A stretch of DNA of 64,000 nucleotides, from assembly GCF_004349265.1 (NCBI RefSeq), contig NZ_SMFL01000002.1:620001-684000 (forward strand), in the 5' to 3' direction. The position numbers were made by a program, and so were the translations under genes. Shown piece after piece: positions 56,798-64,000 of this stretch. Position 1 is the stretch's first letter; every line of letters starts with the position of its first letter. Source of the stretch: Dyadobacter psychrotolerans (lineage in GTDB: Bacteria; Bacteroidota; Bacteroidia; Cytophagales; Spirosomataceae). The notes under the pieces were generated by a model. That model saw only the letters and a program-made list of their open reading frames with translations, had not been told where the DNA came from and searched no databases.

Positions 56798-59065
56798 ATG
56801 GCTTTTGACTTAGATATGATTAAGGGTGTTTACACCCGAATGCAGGAAAGAGTGGAGGTTGCCCGAAAAGTTGTCGGGCGGCCTTTAACGCTGTCGGAAA
56901 AGATTTTATATTCTCATTTATGGGAAGGCTCTCCATCTCAGGTTTATGAACGTGGTAAGTCTTACGTAGATTTTGCTCCGGATAGGGTTGCCATGCAGGA
57001 CGCTACGGCTCAGATGGCACTTTTACAATTCATGCAGGCCGGCAGGCCGCAGGTTGCTGTTCCTTCAACGGTTCATTGCGATCACCTTATTCAGGCCGAG
57101 GTCGGCGCTGTTCAGGATTTGAAAAATGCCGAAGATAAAAATAAAGAAGTTTACGATTTCCTTTCTTCTGTATCTGATAAGTATGGTTTAGGTTTCTGGA
57201 AAGCAGGGGCAGGTATCATTCACCAGGTTGTGCTTGAAAACTATGCATTTCCGGGCGGGATGATGATCGGAACGGATTCACATACTCCTAATGCAGGTGG
57301 ACTGGGAATGATTGCGATCGGGGTAGGTGGTGCGGATGCGAGTGATGTAATGTCAGGTCTTGCATGGGAATTAAAAATGCCACGTTTGATCGGTGTTAAA
57401 CTGACCGGAAAGTTAAGCGGATGGACTGCCGCAAAGGATATCATTCTTTGGGTTGCTGGCCAGCTAACTGTTAAAGGTGGAACCGGTTATGTAGTTGAAT
57501 ATTTCGGCGAAGGTGCTGAAAGTATTTCTGCAACAGGTAAAGGTACAATCTGTAACATGGGTGCTGAAATTGGAGCAACAACTTCAATTTTTGCCTATGA
57601 TGATAAAAGCGCAGCTTATTTGAGGGCAACAGAACGCGCCGATGTAGCTGATGCTGCCGATCAGGTGAGAGGATATCTTCGTGCAGATGATGAAGTGTAT
57701 GCCGATCCCGCAACTTACTACGATCAGGTTATTGAACTTAACCTTTCAGAACTTGAACCGCATATTAACGGTCCATTCACACCGGATCTGGCGTGGCCGA
57801 TTTCTAAATTTGCTACCGCGGTTCGCGAAAACGGATGGCCGGAAGTTCTTTCAGTAGGTCTTATCGGTTCATGTACCAATTCTTCATATGAAGATGTGAG
57901 CCGTGCTGCTTCACTGGCGCAACAGGCAGTTGACAAAAATCTGAAGGTAACTTCTGAATATACGATCACACCTGGTTCTGAGCTGGTACGTTTTACCGTT
58001 GAGCGTGACGGGTTTCTGGACACATTTGCTAAAATTGGTGGTGTGGTTCTTGCCAATGCTTGCGGACCTTGTATCGGTCAGTGGGCACGACATGGAGCAG
58101 AAAAAGGAGAAAAAAACTCAATCATTACTTCTTTTAACAGGAACTTCTCAAAACGTGCAGATGGAAATCCAAACACGCACTCTTTTGTAGCATCTCCTGA
58201 AATTGTAACGGCCATGGCTATCGCCGGTCGTCTTACCTTTAATCCTTTGACGGACACGCTGACCAATGTGGACGGTGTTGAAGTGATGCTCGATGAACCA
58301 TCCGGACTGGAACTTCCAACGAGAGGTTTTGATGTGGAGGATGCAGGATATCAGGCACCTGCGGAAGACGGAAGCGAAGTGAAGGTATTGGTAAGTCCAA
58401 CATCGGATCGTCTTCAGCTTCTTGAACCATTCAAGGAATGGGAAGGTACAGATCTTAAAGGACTTAAGCTGCTGATTAAAGCAAAAGGCAAGTGCACGAC
58501 TGACCACATCTCTATGGCAGGCCCATGGTTGAAATACAGAGGTCACCTGGATAACATTTCCAATAACATGCTGATTGGTGCGGTTAATTTCTATAACGAA
58601 AAGACCAACACCGTTAAAAATCAGCTTAATAATCAATATTCGGAAGTCCCTGCTGTGCAGCGTGATTACAAGGCACACGGAATTGGAACAATTGTAGTTG
58701 GGGATGAAAACTATGGTGAAGGTTCTTCACGTGAGCACGCTGCAATGGAGCCTCGGTTTCTTGGTGTTCGTGCAATCCTGGTAAAATCATTTGCCCGAAT
58801 TCATGAAACGAATTTAAAGAAACAAGGTATGTTGGCGCTAACTTTTGCCAACAACTCTGATTACGAGAAAATTCAGGAAGATGACAGTATCGATATCATT
58901 GGTTTGGAAACTTTTGCGGAAGGTCAGCCTTTGACAATTGTTCTGCATCACAATGACGGAACAACTGACGAATTTCCGGTAAATCATACTTACAATTCGC
59001 AGCAAATTGAATGGTTTAAAGCAGGTTCTGCACTGAACATTATTCGCCGCTCGGTAGGAGCATAA
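56798..59065 (+). CDS. Aconitate hydratase (AcnA/mitochondrial-type)
   Basis: 755 residues from ATG at 56798 ([20 protein letters not shown]); an ATG at 56774 adds eight residues without family likeness. The substrate motif HCDHLIQAE, the active-site segment [15 protein letters not shown], the cluster Cys in [16 protein letters not shown] and [14 protein letters not shown] (CxxC), and the C-terminal [20 protein letters not shown] are all intact, as in mitochondrial ACO2 and the AcnA superfamily. Same reaction as its neighbour, different fold order. Both look active, so the pair may be an operon of duplicated TCA function or differ in substrate or oxidative sensitivity. A terminator follows. 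Confidence 0.96.
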   Translation: MAFDLDMIKGVYTRMQERVEVARKVVGRPLTLSEKILYSHLWEGSPSQVYERGKSYVDFAPDRVAMQDATAQMALLQFMQAGRPQVAVPSTVHCDHLIQAEVGAVQDLKNAEDKNKEVYDFLSSVSDKYGLGFWKAGAGIIHQVVLENYAFPGGMMIGTDSHTPNAGGLGMIAIGVGGADASDVMSGLAWELKMPRLIGVKLTGKLSGWTAAKDIILWVAGQLTVKGGTGYVVEYFGEGAESISATGKGTICNMGAEIGATTSIFAYDDKSAAYLRATERADVADAADQVRGYLRADDEVYADPATYYDQVIELNLSELEPHINGPFTPDLAWPISKFATAVRENGWPEVLSVGLIGSCTNSSYEDVSRAASLAQQAVDKNLKVTSEYTITPGSELVRFTVERDGFLDTFAKIGGVVLANACGPCIGQWARHGAEKGEKNSIITSFNRNFSKRADGNPNTHSFVASPEIVTAMAIAGRLTFNPLTDTLTNVDGVEVMLDEPSGLELPTRGFDVEDAGYQAPAEDGSEVKVLVSPTSDRLQLLEPFKEWEGTDLKGLKLLIKAKGKCTTDHISMAGPWLKYRGHLDNISNNMLIGAVNFYNEKTNTVKNQLNNQYSEVPAVQRDYKAHGIGTIVVGDENYGEGSSREHAAMEPRFLGVRAILVKSFARIHETNLKKQGMLALTFANNSDYEKIQEDDSIDIIGLETFAEGQPLTIVLHHNDGTTDEFPVNHTYNSQQIEWFKAGSALNIIRRSVGA

Positions 59066-59087
59066 TTCGAACTTATTTCTAAAAGAC

Positions 59088-59118
59088 AAAAAAAACTCCT
59101 GAAAACGGGGTTTTTTTT
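59088..59118 (+). terminator. Terminator after the aconitase pair
   Basis: Stem AAAAAAAACTCC/GGGGTTTTTTTT with a 7-base loop (one G-T pair) and a long T run on the + strand, 22 bp past the stop. Confidence 0.92.
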
Positions 59119-59169
59119 GTTTTTTCATGACTATGCTACCGGGTTGCTCAATTCCAAACCATTCGGTGA

Positions 59170-59673
59170 CTATCCTTTAACAACCTTCTTTTTCACGAAA
59201 TAAGACTGCACAAAAAACAAAATCATCCCGAAGGTAATGGAAACATCGGCCATGTTAAAAATACCGGTCTGAACGATGCCAAGATCGATATGCATAAAAT
59301 CAGTTACAGAACCGTGAATGATACGGTCATAAATATTGCCGATCCCACCGCCAATCGCAAAGCTCAGGGACAAAGCGCTTATTTTGGTCAGATTTGGTTT
59401 GGTTACCAGATAGACAATTCCATAACTCAGTGCTAATAGCGGAATGATAGAAAGTAAAAAGAATTTCAGAAAATCAGGCAAGGCACTTCCTACACTTAAA
59501 AAAGCACCTGTATTTTCGACCTTAGTCAGAACGAAATGGTGCTTGATCAGACTAATCGTTACATAACTGCTTACTTCTTCTCTAACGATACGCTTGGAAA
59601 TCTGATCGCAGCCGACATTTGCCAGGACAACGAGAAGAAAGGCGGCATTTGTCAATAACTTTTTCGTATTCAT
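59170..59673 (-). CDS. lspA: Prolipoprotein signal peptidase (SPase II)
   Basis: 167 residues, four membrane spans. Conserved blocks VGCDQISKRIVREEV (N-terminal), VENTGAFLSVG, GIGNIYDRIIHGSVTDF (catalytic Asp in NxxDR) and FNMADVSITFGMILFF (second catalytic Asp in FNxAD). It cleaves lipoprotein precursors before the lipid-modified Cys. Its start overlaps the stop of the GNAT gene upstream by 4 bp. Confidence 0.97.
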   Translation of the reverse strand: MNTKKLLTNAAFLLVVLANVGCDQISKRIVREEVSSYVTISLIKHHFVLTKVENTGAFLSVGSALPDFLKFFLLSIIPLLALSYGIVYLVTKPNLTKISALSLSFAIGGGIGNIYDRIIHGSVTDFMHIDLGIVQTGIFNMADVSITFGMILFFVQSYFVKKKVVKG

Positions 59674-60158
59674 TTCAGCGTAAGGGTCATTAACAAAATT
59701 GATTTCTGCTCACCGTTAAAGGTTTCAGTTATTTGAACTTCGGAATCAAATATAAATCCTATTTTCTCGTAACACCGGATTGCAGGAAAATTATCTTCCA
59801 GGACAAATAAATGTATTTTATCCGGATCGAGTAATTTTTGGCATTCCTTGATCATTATATAAACAAATTCTTGCCCCAGACCTTTTCCACGACTGTCCCT
59901 GTTGCCAACCAGCAAACGTCCTAATCTTGGTGTGTGGCTGTCTCCACTGATAATTTCACCAAAAGCGACAGGCGAATTGTCATCTGAAAATGCAAGGTAT
60001 GGAAAGCGAAAAGGATTCGTCTGATAAAATTTTTTTAGTTGTTCATAGGAAAGCGGGTAAGACCAGGCACTTCCTGAAAACCGAAAAAGCGTATCGGGAT
60101 CGGTAACCCAATTGTTAAGTATATGAAAATCGCTTTCCTGATATTTTCTAAGGTACAT
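59670..60158 (-). CDS. GNAT acetyltransferase coupled to lspA
   Basis: 162 residues, single GNAT domain. The acetyl-CoA segment is LGRLLVGNRDSRGKGLGQEFVYIMIKE (RGKGLG), with the following IHLFVLEDNFPAIRCYEKIGF (A/IRCYEKIGF is a family hallmark). It modifies a small molecule or protein amine; the start reads YLRKYQESDFHILNNWVTDPD, similar to RimJ/RimL-like or ribosomal-protein type acetyltransferases. Overlaps lspA by 4 bp (ATGA). Confidence 0.88.
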   Translation of the reverse strand: MYLRKYQESDFHILNNWVTDPDTLFRFSGSAWSYPLSYEQLKKFYQTNPFRFPYLAFSDDNSPVAFGEIISGDSHTPRLGRLLVGNRDSRGKGLGQEFVYIMIKECQKLLDPDKIHLFVLEDNFPAIRCYEKIGFIFDSEVQITETFNGEQKSILLMTLTLK

Positions 60159-60248
60159 ACAGTGGTGTGATATAAATAGCGGTCCACCGCTAAATATAGC
60201 AGATATAGCTTTAAATTAGAGGCATAAATGTAAAATCATCTTTTCGAT

Positions 60249-62069
60249 ATGTTGAAAAAAGTTGTCGCAGCTGCCTTACTTTGTCTATCTAATTATACAG
60301 TTTTTTCCCAAAAGGTTTCCTACCAGGTTTCCTTTCCAAACATTGTGCATCACGAAGCGAAAATTGATGTAACAGTTACAGGAGCTGGTCAGAAAGACTT
60401 AGTTTACCGAATGAGCAGGTCGTCTCCGGGGCGCTATGCAACTCACGAATTTGGAAAAAATGTTTATGATGTCAAGGCATTTGACAGATCAGGAAAAGTG
60501 GTAAAGGTTTCCCGCCTGGATGGTGATGTATACCAAGTTCCGAACTCAGATGGCTTTGTAAAAGTCCAGTATACGCTTTATGCCAATCATCCTGACGGAA
60601 CATATGCCGGAATTGATCCGTCCAGTATTCAGCTGAACGCACCAGCATCTTTTATGTGGATTAAGGGTTTGGAGAAAGCACCGGTTGAAATAAAATTTGA
60701 TTTGCCGTCCGATAAAAAATGGACAATCGCCACACAACTTAGACCTTCGGAAAACCAAAATATTTTCACTGCTCCTGATTTACAGTACTTCATGGACTCT
60801 CCTGTGAAAATAGGAAGTTTGGTGATAAAGGAGTGGGATCTTGCAAATCCGGATAAAAAAAACTATCGTTTCCGGTTAGCATTGGAAGCAACCGGAAGTG
60901 ATTCTCTGATAAGTAGTTTTGCCGGAAAAATAAAAAAGGTCACTCAGGAAACACAGCAGGTTTATGGCGAATTTCCCGCATTTGACTACGGACAATACAC
61001 ATTTCTTGCCAGTATCAATCCTTATGTCAAGGGGGATGGGATGGAGCACAGAAATAGCACGATGATCGCCATGCCAACCACCTTTACCGGATCCGACAAT
61101 TTATTAGGTGTTTTCTCACATGAGTTTTTTCATGCCTGGAATGTCGAAAGAATACGTCCCAAGAGTCTGGAACCATTTAATTATGAAAAAAGCAACATGA
61201 GTTTTGAGCTTTGGTTTGCTGAGGGCTTTACACAATATTACGGTGAGCTGATTCTGGAAAGGGCAGGTTTCAGATCCCTGAAAGATTATTGCGGGACATT
61301 GAGTTCGCTCATTAATACAAAAGAAAATACATCCGGCGCCAAAAGAGTTTCCCCCGTTGATGCAAGCAACCTGGCTATTTTCGTAGATGCCGGCGTTGCG
61401 GTAGACAAAACTAACTATCCAAATTACTACACTTCTTATTATCCCTACGGCGGGTCTATCGCGCTTGCATTAGACCTTGAACTTAGGTCACGTGGTTTGT
61501 CGCTGGATGAATTTATGAAAGCCGTCTGGTTAAAGCTGGGCAAGCCAGAGCAAGCCTATGTTGTTTCAGATCTGGAAAATGTATTAGCCTCGGTTACAAA
61601 GGATAAAACATTTGCATCAAACTTTTTTGAAAAATATGTGAATGGCTTTCAGTCATTTAATTATACGCCGTTATTACAAAAGGCAGGTTTGAGTTTGCAA
61701 AAGCAATTTGAGGATCAAGCCTGGCTGGGTGACTACAGGTTCGATGAGGGTAATTCTTTAAAGGTAACTACAAACACAAGATTTGATACTCCGTTATATG
61801 AAGCAGGTTTAGATATTGATGATCAGATCGTAAAGCTGGATGGCAAGCCGGTTAATACAAGAGCTTCTCTGGAGACAATTCTAGCTTCTCATAAACCTGG
61901 TGAGGAGGTGGTCATTGAATTCACGCACAGGGGTGAGAGTAAAACAGCGATTGTCAAACTGACAGGAAATCCAAAATTGGTTGTTCGTCTCAACGAAGAG
62001 CTGTCTTTGCCTGTAACAGATGAAATGAAAAATTTTAGAAAATCCTGGCTGGATAGCAAAATCAAATAA
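60249..62069 (+). CDS. M61-family metallopeptidase with C-terminal PDZ domain
   Basis: 606 residues. Signal peptide 1-21 (VVAAALLCLSNYTVFS). Beta-rich N-domain (25-170), gluzincin catalytic domain with HEFFHAWNVERIRP (HExxH: His291, Glu292, His295) and the third zinc ligand Glu in LWFAEGFTQYYGELI. A PDZ domain at the C-terminus (about 520-600: LDIDDQIVKLDGKPVNTRASLETIL) is usual in this family. It is a secreted or periplasmic aminopeptidase of glycyl/thermolysin type. It converges on the next gene with only 4 bp between the stops and no terminator in the gap. Confidence 0.93.
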   Translation: MLKKVVAAALLCLSNYTVFSQKVSYQVSFPNIVHHEAKIDVTVTGAGQKDLVYRMSRSSPGRYATHEFGKNVYDVKAFDRSGKVVKVSRLDGDVYQVPNSDGFVKVQYTLYANHPDGTYAGIDPSSIQLNAPASFMWIKGLEKAPVEIKFDLPSDKKWTIATQLRPSENQNIFTAPDLQYFMDSPVKIGSLVIKEWDLANPDKKNYRFRLALEATGSDSLISSFAGKIKKVTQETQQVYGEFPAFDYGQYTFLASINPYVKGDGMEHRNSTMIAMPTTFTGSDNLLGVFSHEFFHAWNVERIRPKSLEPFNYEKSNMSFELWFAEGFTQYYGELILERAGFRSLKDYCGTLSSLINTKENTSGAKRVSPVDASNLAIFVDAGVAVDKTNYPNYYTSYYPYGGSIALALDLELRSRGLSLDEFMKAVWLKLGKPEQAYVVSDLENVLASVTKDKTFASNFFEKYVNGFQSFNYTPLLQKAGLSLQKQFEDQAWLGDYRFDEGNSLKVTTNTRFDTPLYEAGLDIDDQIVKLDGKPVNTRASLETILASHKPGEEVVIEFTHRGESKTAIVKLTGNPKLVVRLNEELSLPVTDEMKNFRKSWLDSKIK

Positions 62070-62073
62070 TTAT

Positions 62074-62844
62074 TTAAACCTGTTTTTCAGAAAGATACTT
62101 CCAGTAGCGCTTGGGAACATGACGGATATGCAATTTCATATTTTTGCGTGCCGGGATATTTGTGCTGCGGAAGTAATCTTTCCATAAAAGTGAATACAAT
62201 TCTTCTTTTGGATCTAAAACCTGCGCGGGCAAAGCATTCAGGCTGGAAGACATCTCGGTTGTAAAATCGAAAGTGATCTCCTCTACTTTTTCCAGGTCAT
62301 AAAATAACCCATATTTCCTTTTTAGATCGTAAATGATCCATTTTTGGTCTGCATACCGTTTTCTGAAATGATCTGAAATAAGCGGTAAAACATTAAAATC
62401 CGGATCGATGTGTGCGTAAAAAATTCCATCTCCGGTTTGCTGGAATCGAATGAATGCTTCCATACGATGTTTCTCACGATGTACTTTCCGGTCCATTTGT
62501 GAAACGGCCAGCACAACCGGATTTCCAAAATTGTTTTCTGCTCCGGGAAGGTTGTCAAAAATATAATGCGCAAAATCAAACAGATCCTGAAAAGTCTGCG
62601 GTTGCTCAGACAGAAAGGATTTGTAAAACCTTTTCATCCATTCCTTATCCAGTTTTTTTATCAATCCGTTCCAAACACGCTTCGCTTTATAATCTTCACT
62701 GATCACTGTGAAGGTTTCCTGAAATGCATCCGGCAAATGATGCTCTGAACTCACCAGTTTTACCAGAGATGCTTTTCGTTCGTAACTGTCAAAAACGGCC
62801 GTCAGAATTCCCTCCAAAGTTCCGTCGAAAACATATAGCTCCAT
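62074..62844 (-). CDS. DUF4130/TIGR03915 putative DNA repair protein
   Basis: 256 residues, cytoplasmic. The start MELYVFDGTLEGILTAVFDSYERK is diagnostic of the TIGR03915 family; further signature segments are RKVHREKHRMEAFIRFQQTGDGIFYAHIDPDFNVLPLI and the C-terminal RKNMKLHIRHVPKRYWKYLSEK. Such proteins often sit beside the radical SAM family TIGR03916 and are sometimes linked to uracil-DNA-glycosylase-like domains; a role in DNA repair or modification is suggested, not shown. Its start overlaps the radical SAM stop by one base (TAATG). Confidence 0.92.
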   Translation of the reverse strand: MELYVFDGTLEGILTAVFDSYERKASLVKLVSSEHHLPDAFQETFTVISEDYKAKRVWNGLIKKLDKEWMKRFYKSFLSEQPQTFQDLFDFAHYIFDNLPGAENNFGNPVVLAVSQMDRKVHREKHRMEAFIRFQQTGDGIFYAHIDPDFNVLPLISDHFRKRYADQKWIIYDLKRKYGLFYDLEKVEEITFDFTTEMSSSLNALPAQVLDPKEELYSLLWKDYFRSTNIPARKNMKLHIRHVPKRYWKYLSEKQV

Positions 62845-64000
62845 TAAAAAAGCGATAACTGGTTTGACGGTACTTTAAGATACTTACTATTACTTTCAGA
62901 AAGTATCACACCTTTGATGTGCCCTGCTTCAAAATCTTTAAGCTGAACCGGACTATCGGCGTAACGGATAAAATGTTTGGCCCGGTTAAAGGAAATACCA
63001 ATCTTCTTCAACTGATCCTGGTGAAGTCTGCCGAACTTTCTGGCCTGCACAATTTTTAAAGCCGAAGTTACCCCTATGCCGGGAACACGAAGGATCATAC
63101 GATAGTCCGCGTTATTGATATCAACAGGAAACTGGTCCAAATTTCGCAAAGCCCAGCTTAATTTCGGGTCAATGTCAACATCCAGATTCGGATTGGAATC
63201 ATTTAGGATCTCTTCCACATTGAAACCATAAAACCGCATAAGCCAGTCGGTTTGATACAACCTGTTTTCCCTGATCAATGGTGGCTGACTGCCGATAATG
63301 GGCAGCCGCGTATCATTGCTTATCGGTATGTAGCCTGAATAATATACTCTTTTCAGAGAAAAATTTTTGTAGAAAGCATTAGCGGTATGCATGATCTCTT
63401 ATCGGACTCAGGAGTTGCGCCAATGACCATTTGCGTGCTTTGTCCTGCGGGGACAAACTTCGGAGTGCTTTTGATGAGCGCTTTTTCGTCTTTATATTGC
63501 ACAATACTTTTTTGAATCTGGTCAAGAGGCTTTTTTACATCTTCATGTGATTTCTCCGGAGCAAGTAATTTCAGTCCCACTTCTGTAGGCATTTCCAGGT
63601 TGATACTCATTCTGTCAGCATACAATCCTGCTTCATGGAGCAATTCAGGACTGGCGCCGGGAATCGTTTTCAAATGAATATACCCGTTAAATTTCTCATC
63701 TACTCTGAGTTTTTTCACGATTCGTAAGAGCCGCTCCATGGTATAATCACCATCTTTAAAAATTCCTGAACTTAGAAACAAACCTTCGATATAATTTCTC
63801 CTGTAAAAATTCATCGTCAGCTCAACCACTTCGTCTACTGTGAAAGCAGCGCGTTTGATGTCATTGCTTCTCCGGGAAACGCAGAAGGCGCAATCGTAAA
63901 TGCAATGATTGGTAAGTAAGATCTTCAAAAGTGAAACACAGCGTCCATCTTCCGTGTAGGTGTGACATATGCCTGTACCTTCTGCGTCGCCTATGCCTTT
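62844..64000 (-). pseudogene. Putative DNA modification/repair radical SAM protein, frameshifted and cut by the window end
   Basis: The gene runs in from beyond base 64000. The N-terminal visible part reads GDAEGTGICHTYTEDGRCVSLLK, then the radical SAM cluster motif TNHCIYDCAFCVSRRSN (CX3CX2C). Its frame stops after KSTPKFVPAGQ..QMVIGATPESDKR. A second frame begins at 63392 with MHTANAFYKNFSLKRVYYSGYIP and ends with a helix-hairpin-helix (RVPGIGVTSALKIVQARKFG) and stop at 62844-62846. Adding one base near 63395-63400 joins PESDK to EIMHTANAFY in one frame, which is what the family has at this place. So either a one-base deletion (A run) made this a pseudogene or there is a sequencing error. 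HhH supports DNA binding. Confidence 0.8.

Noticed and set aside
58148-58678. 176-codon minus-strand frame inside the second aconitase gene
   Set aside because: Antisense to conserved aconitase coding sequence; no independent evidence.

Overview
The window looks like a chromosomal segment of a Bacteroidota bacterium of the order Cytophagales, most like Dyadobacter or a close relative. This is inferred from gene content and style, not from a search. Supporting signs are a type IX secretion C-terminal sorting domain, a TonB-dependent receptor, beta-propeller/Y_Y_Y sensor kinases, a eukaryote-type (GT3) glycogen synthase, an M61 peptidase, menaquinone genes, promoters with TAnnTTTG -7 boxes, and the near absence of Shine-Dalgarno sequences. 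No rRNA, tRNA, CRISPR array, insertion sequence or prophage was seen.

Layout. 1-12.3 kb (+): a tightly packed run of seven genes, several overlapping. It reads WD40 protein (cut by the window edge), TonB-dependent receptor with a TPR-like front end, GNAT acetyltransferase, ADP/ATP-translocase-like membrane protein with HEAT repeats, large propeller sensor kinase, small soluble histidine kinase, and response regulator-PP2C phosphatase, closed by a strong hairpin. The large kinase has Asp where the phospho-accepting His should be but keeps its ATP-binding boxes; the small kinase next to it has the His. They look like a split kinase pair feeding a phosphatase output. 12.4-20.5 kb: glycogen synthase, a T9SS-secreted protein, a wrecked glycoside hydrolase remnant, an HGSNAT-like membrane acyltransferase, a sugar isomerase/epimerase-like protein, glucose-6-phosphate isomerase and a VanZ-like protein. 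20.7-24.3 kb: a NarL-type regulator convergent with a second propeller sensor whose kinase core has lost both the His (Asn instead) and the ATP-binding boxes.

24.3-33.6 kb: a 640-bp gap with a 59-codon orphan coding fragment, a secreted alpha/beta hydrolase, an 18-bp tandem repeat, a small gene coupled to a short-chain dehydrogenase, dnaK with two inverted repeats upstream, and a Tat-exported phospholipase C. 33.7-37.9 kb (-): a DUF937-like protein and the classical thrS-infC-rpmI-rplT block, with hairpins after infC and rplT. 38-46.4 kb: a TPR lipoprotein, an rRNA methyltransferase-like protein, a 14-bp tandem repeat, an exported protein of unknown function overlapping an EVE-domain gene, menB and menE (divergent), an acidic unknown protein, and an HTH regulator with a LexA-like but apparently non-catalytic C-terminus.

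46.5-62 kb: aldehyde dehydrogenase, 2H phosphoesterase, a membrane-protein gene interrupted by an in-frame stop, folD, a sirtuin, topA, two tandem aconitases of different classes (AcnB then AcnA/mitochondrial type), lspA with a GNAT gene, and an M61 peptidase. 62-64 kb (-): a DUF4130 DNA-repair-like gene one base behind a radical-SAM DNA modification/repair gene. The latter carries an apparent one-base deletion and runs off the window end.

The most promising undescribed system is the operon at 1-12.3 kb, with its His-less kinase, His-bearing kinase and PP2C trio. The radical SAM/DUF4130 pair and the two short intergenic tandem repeats are next.
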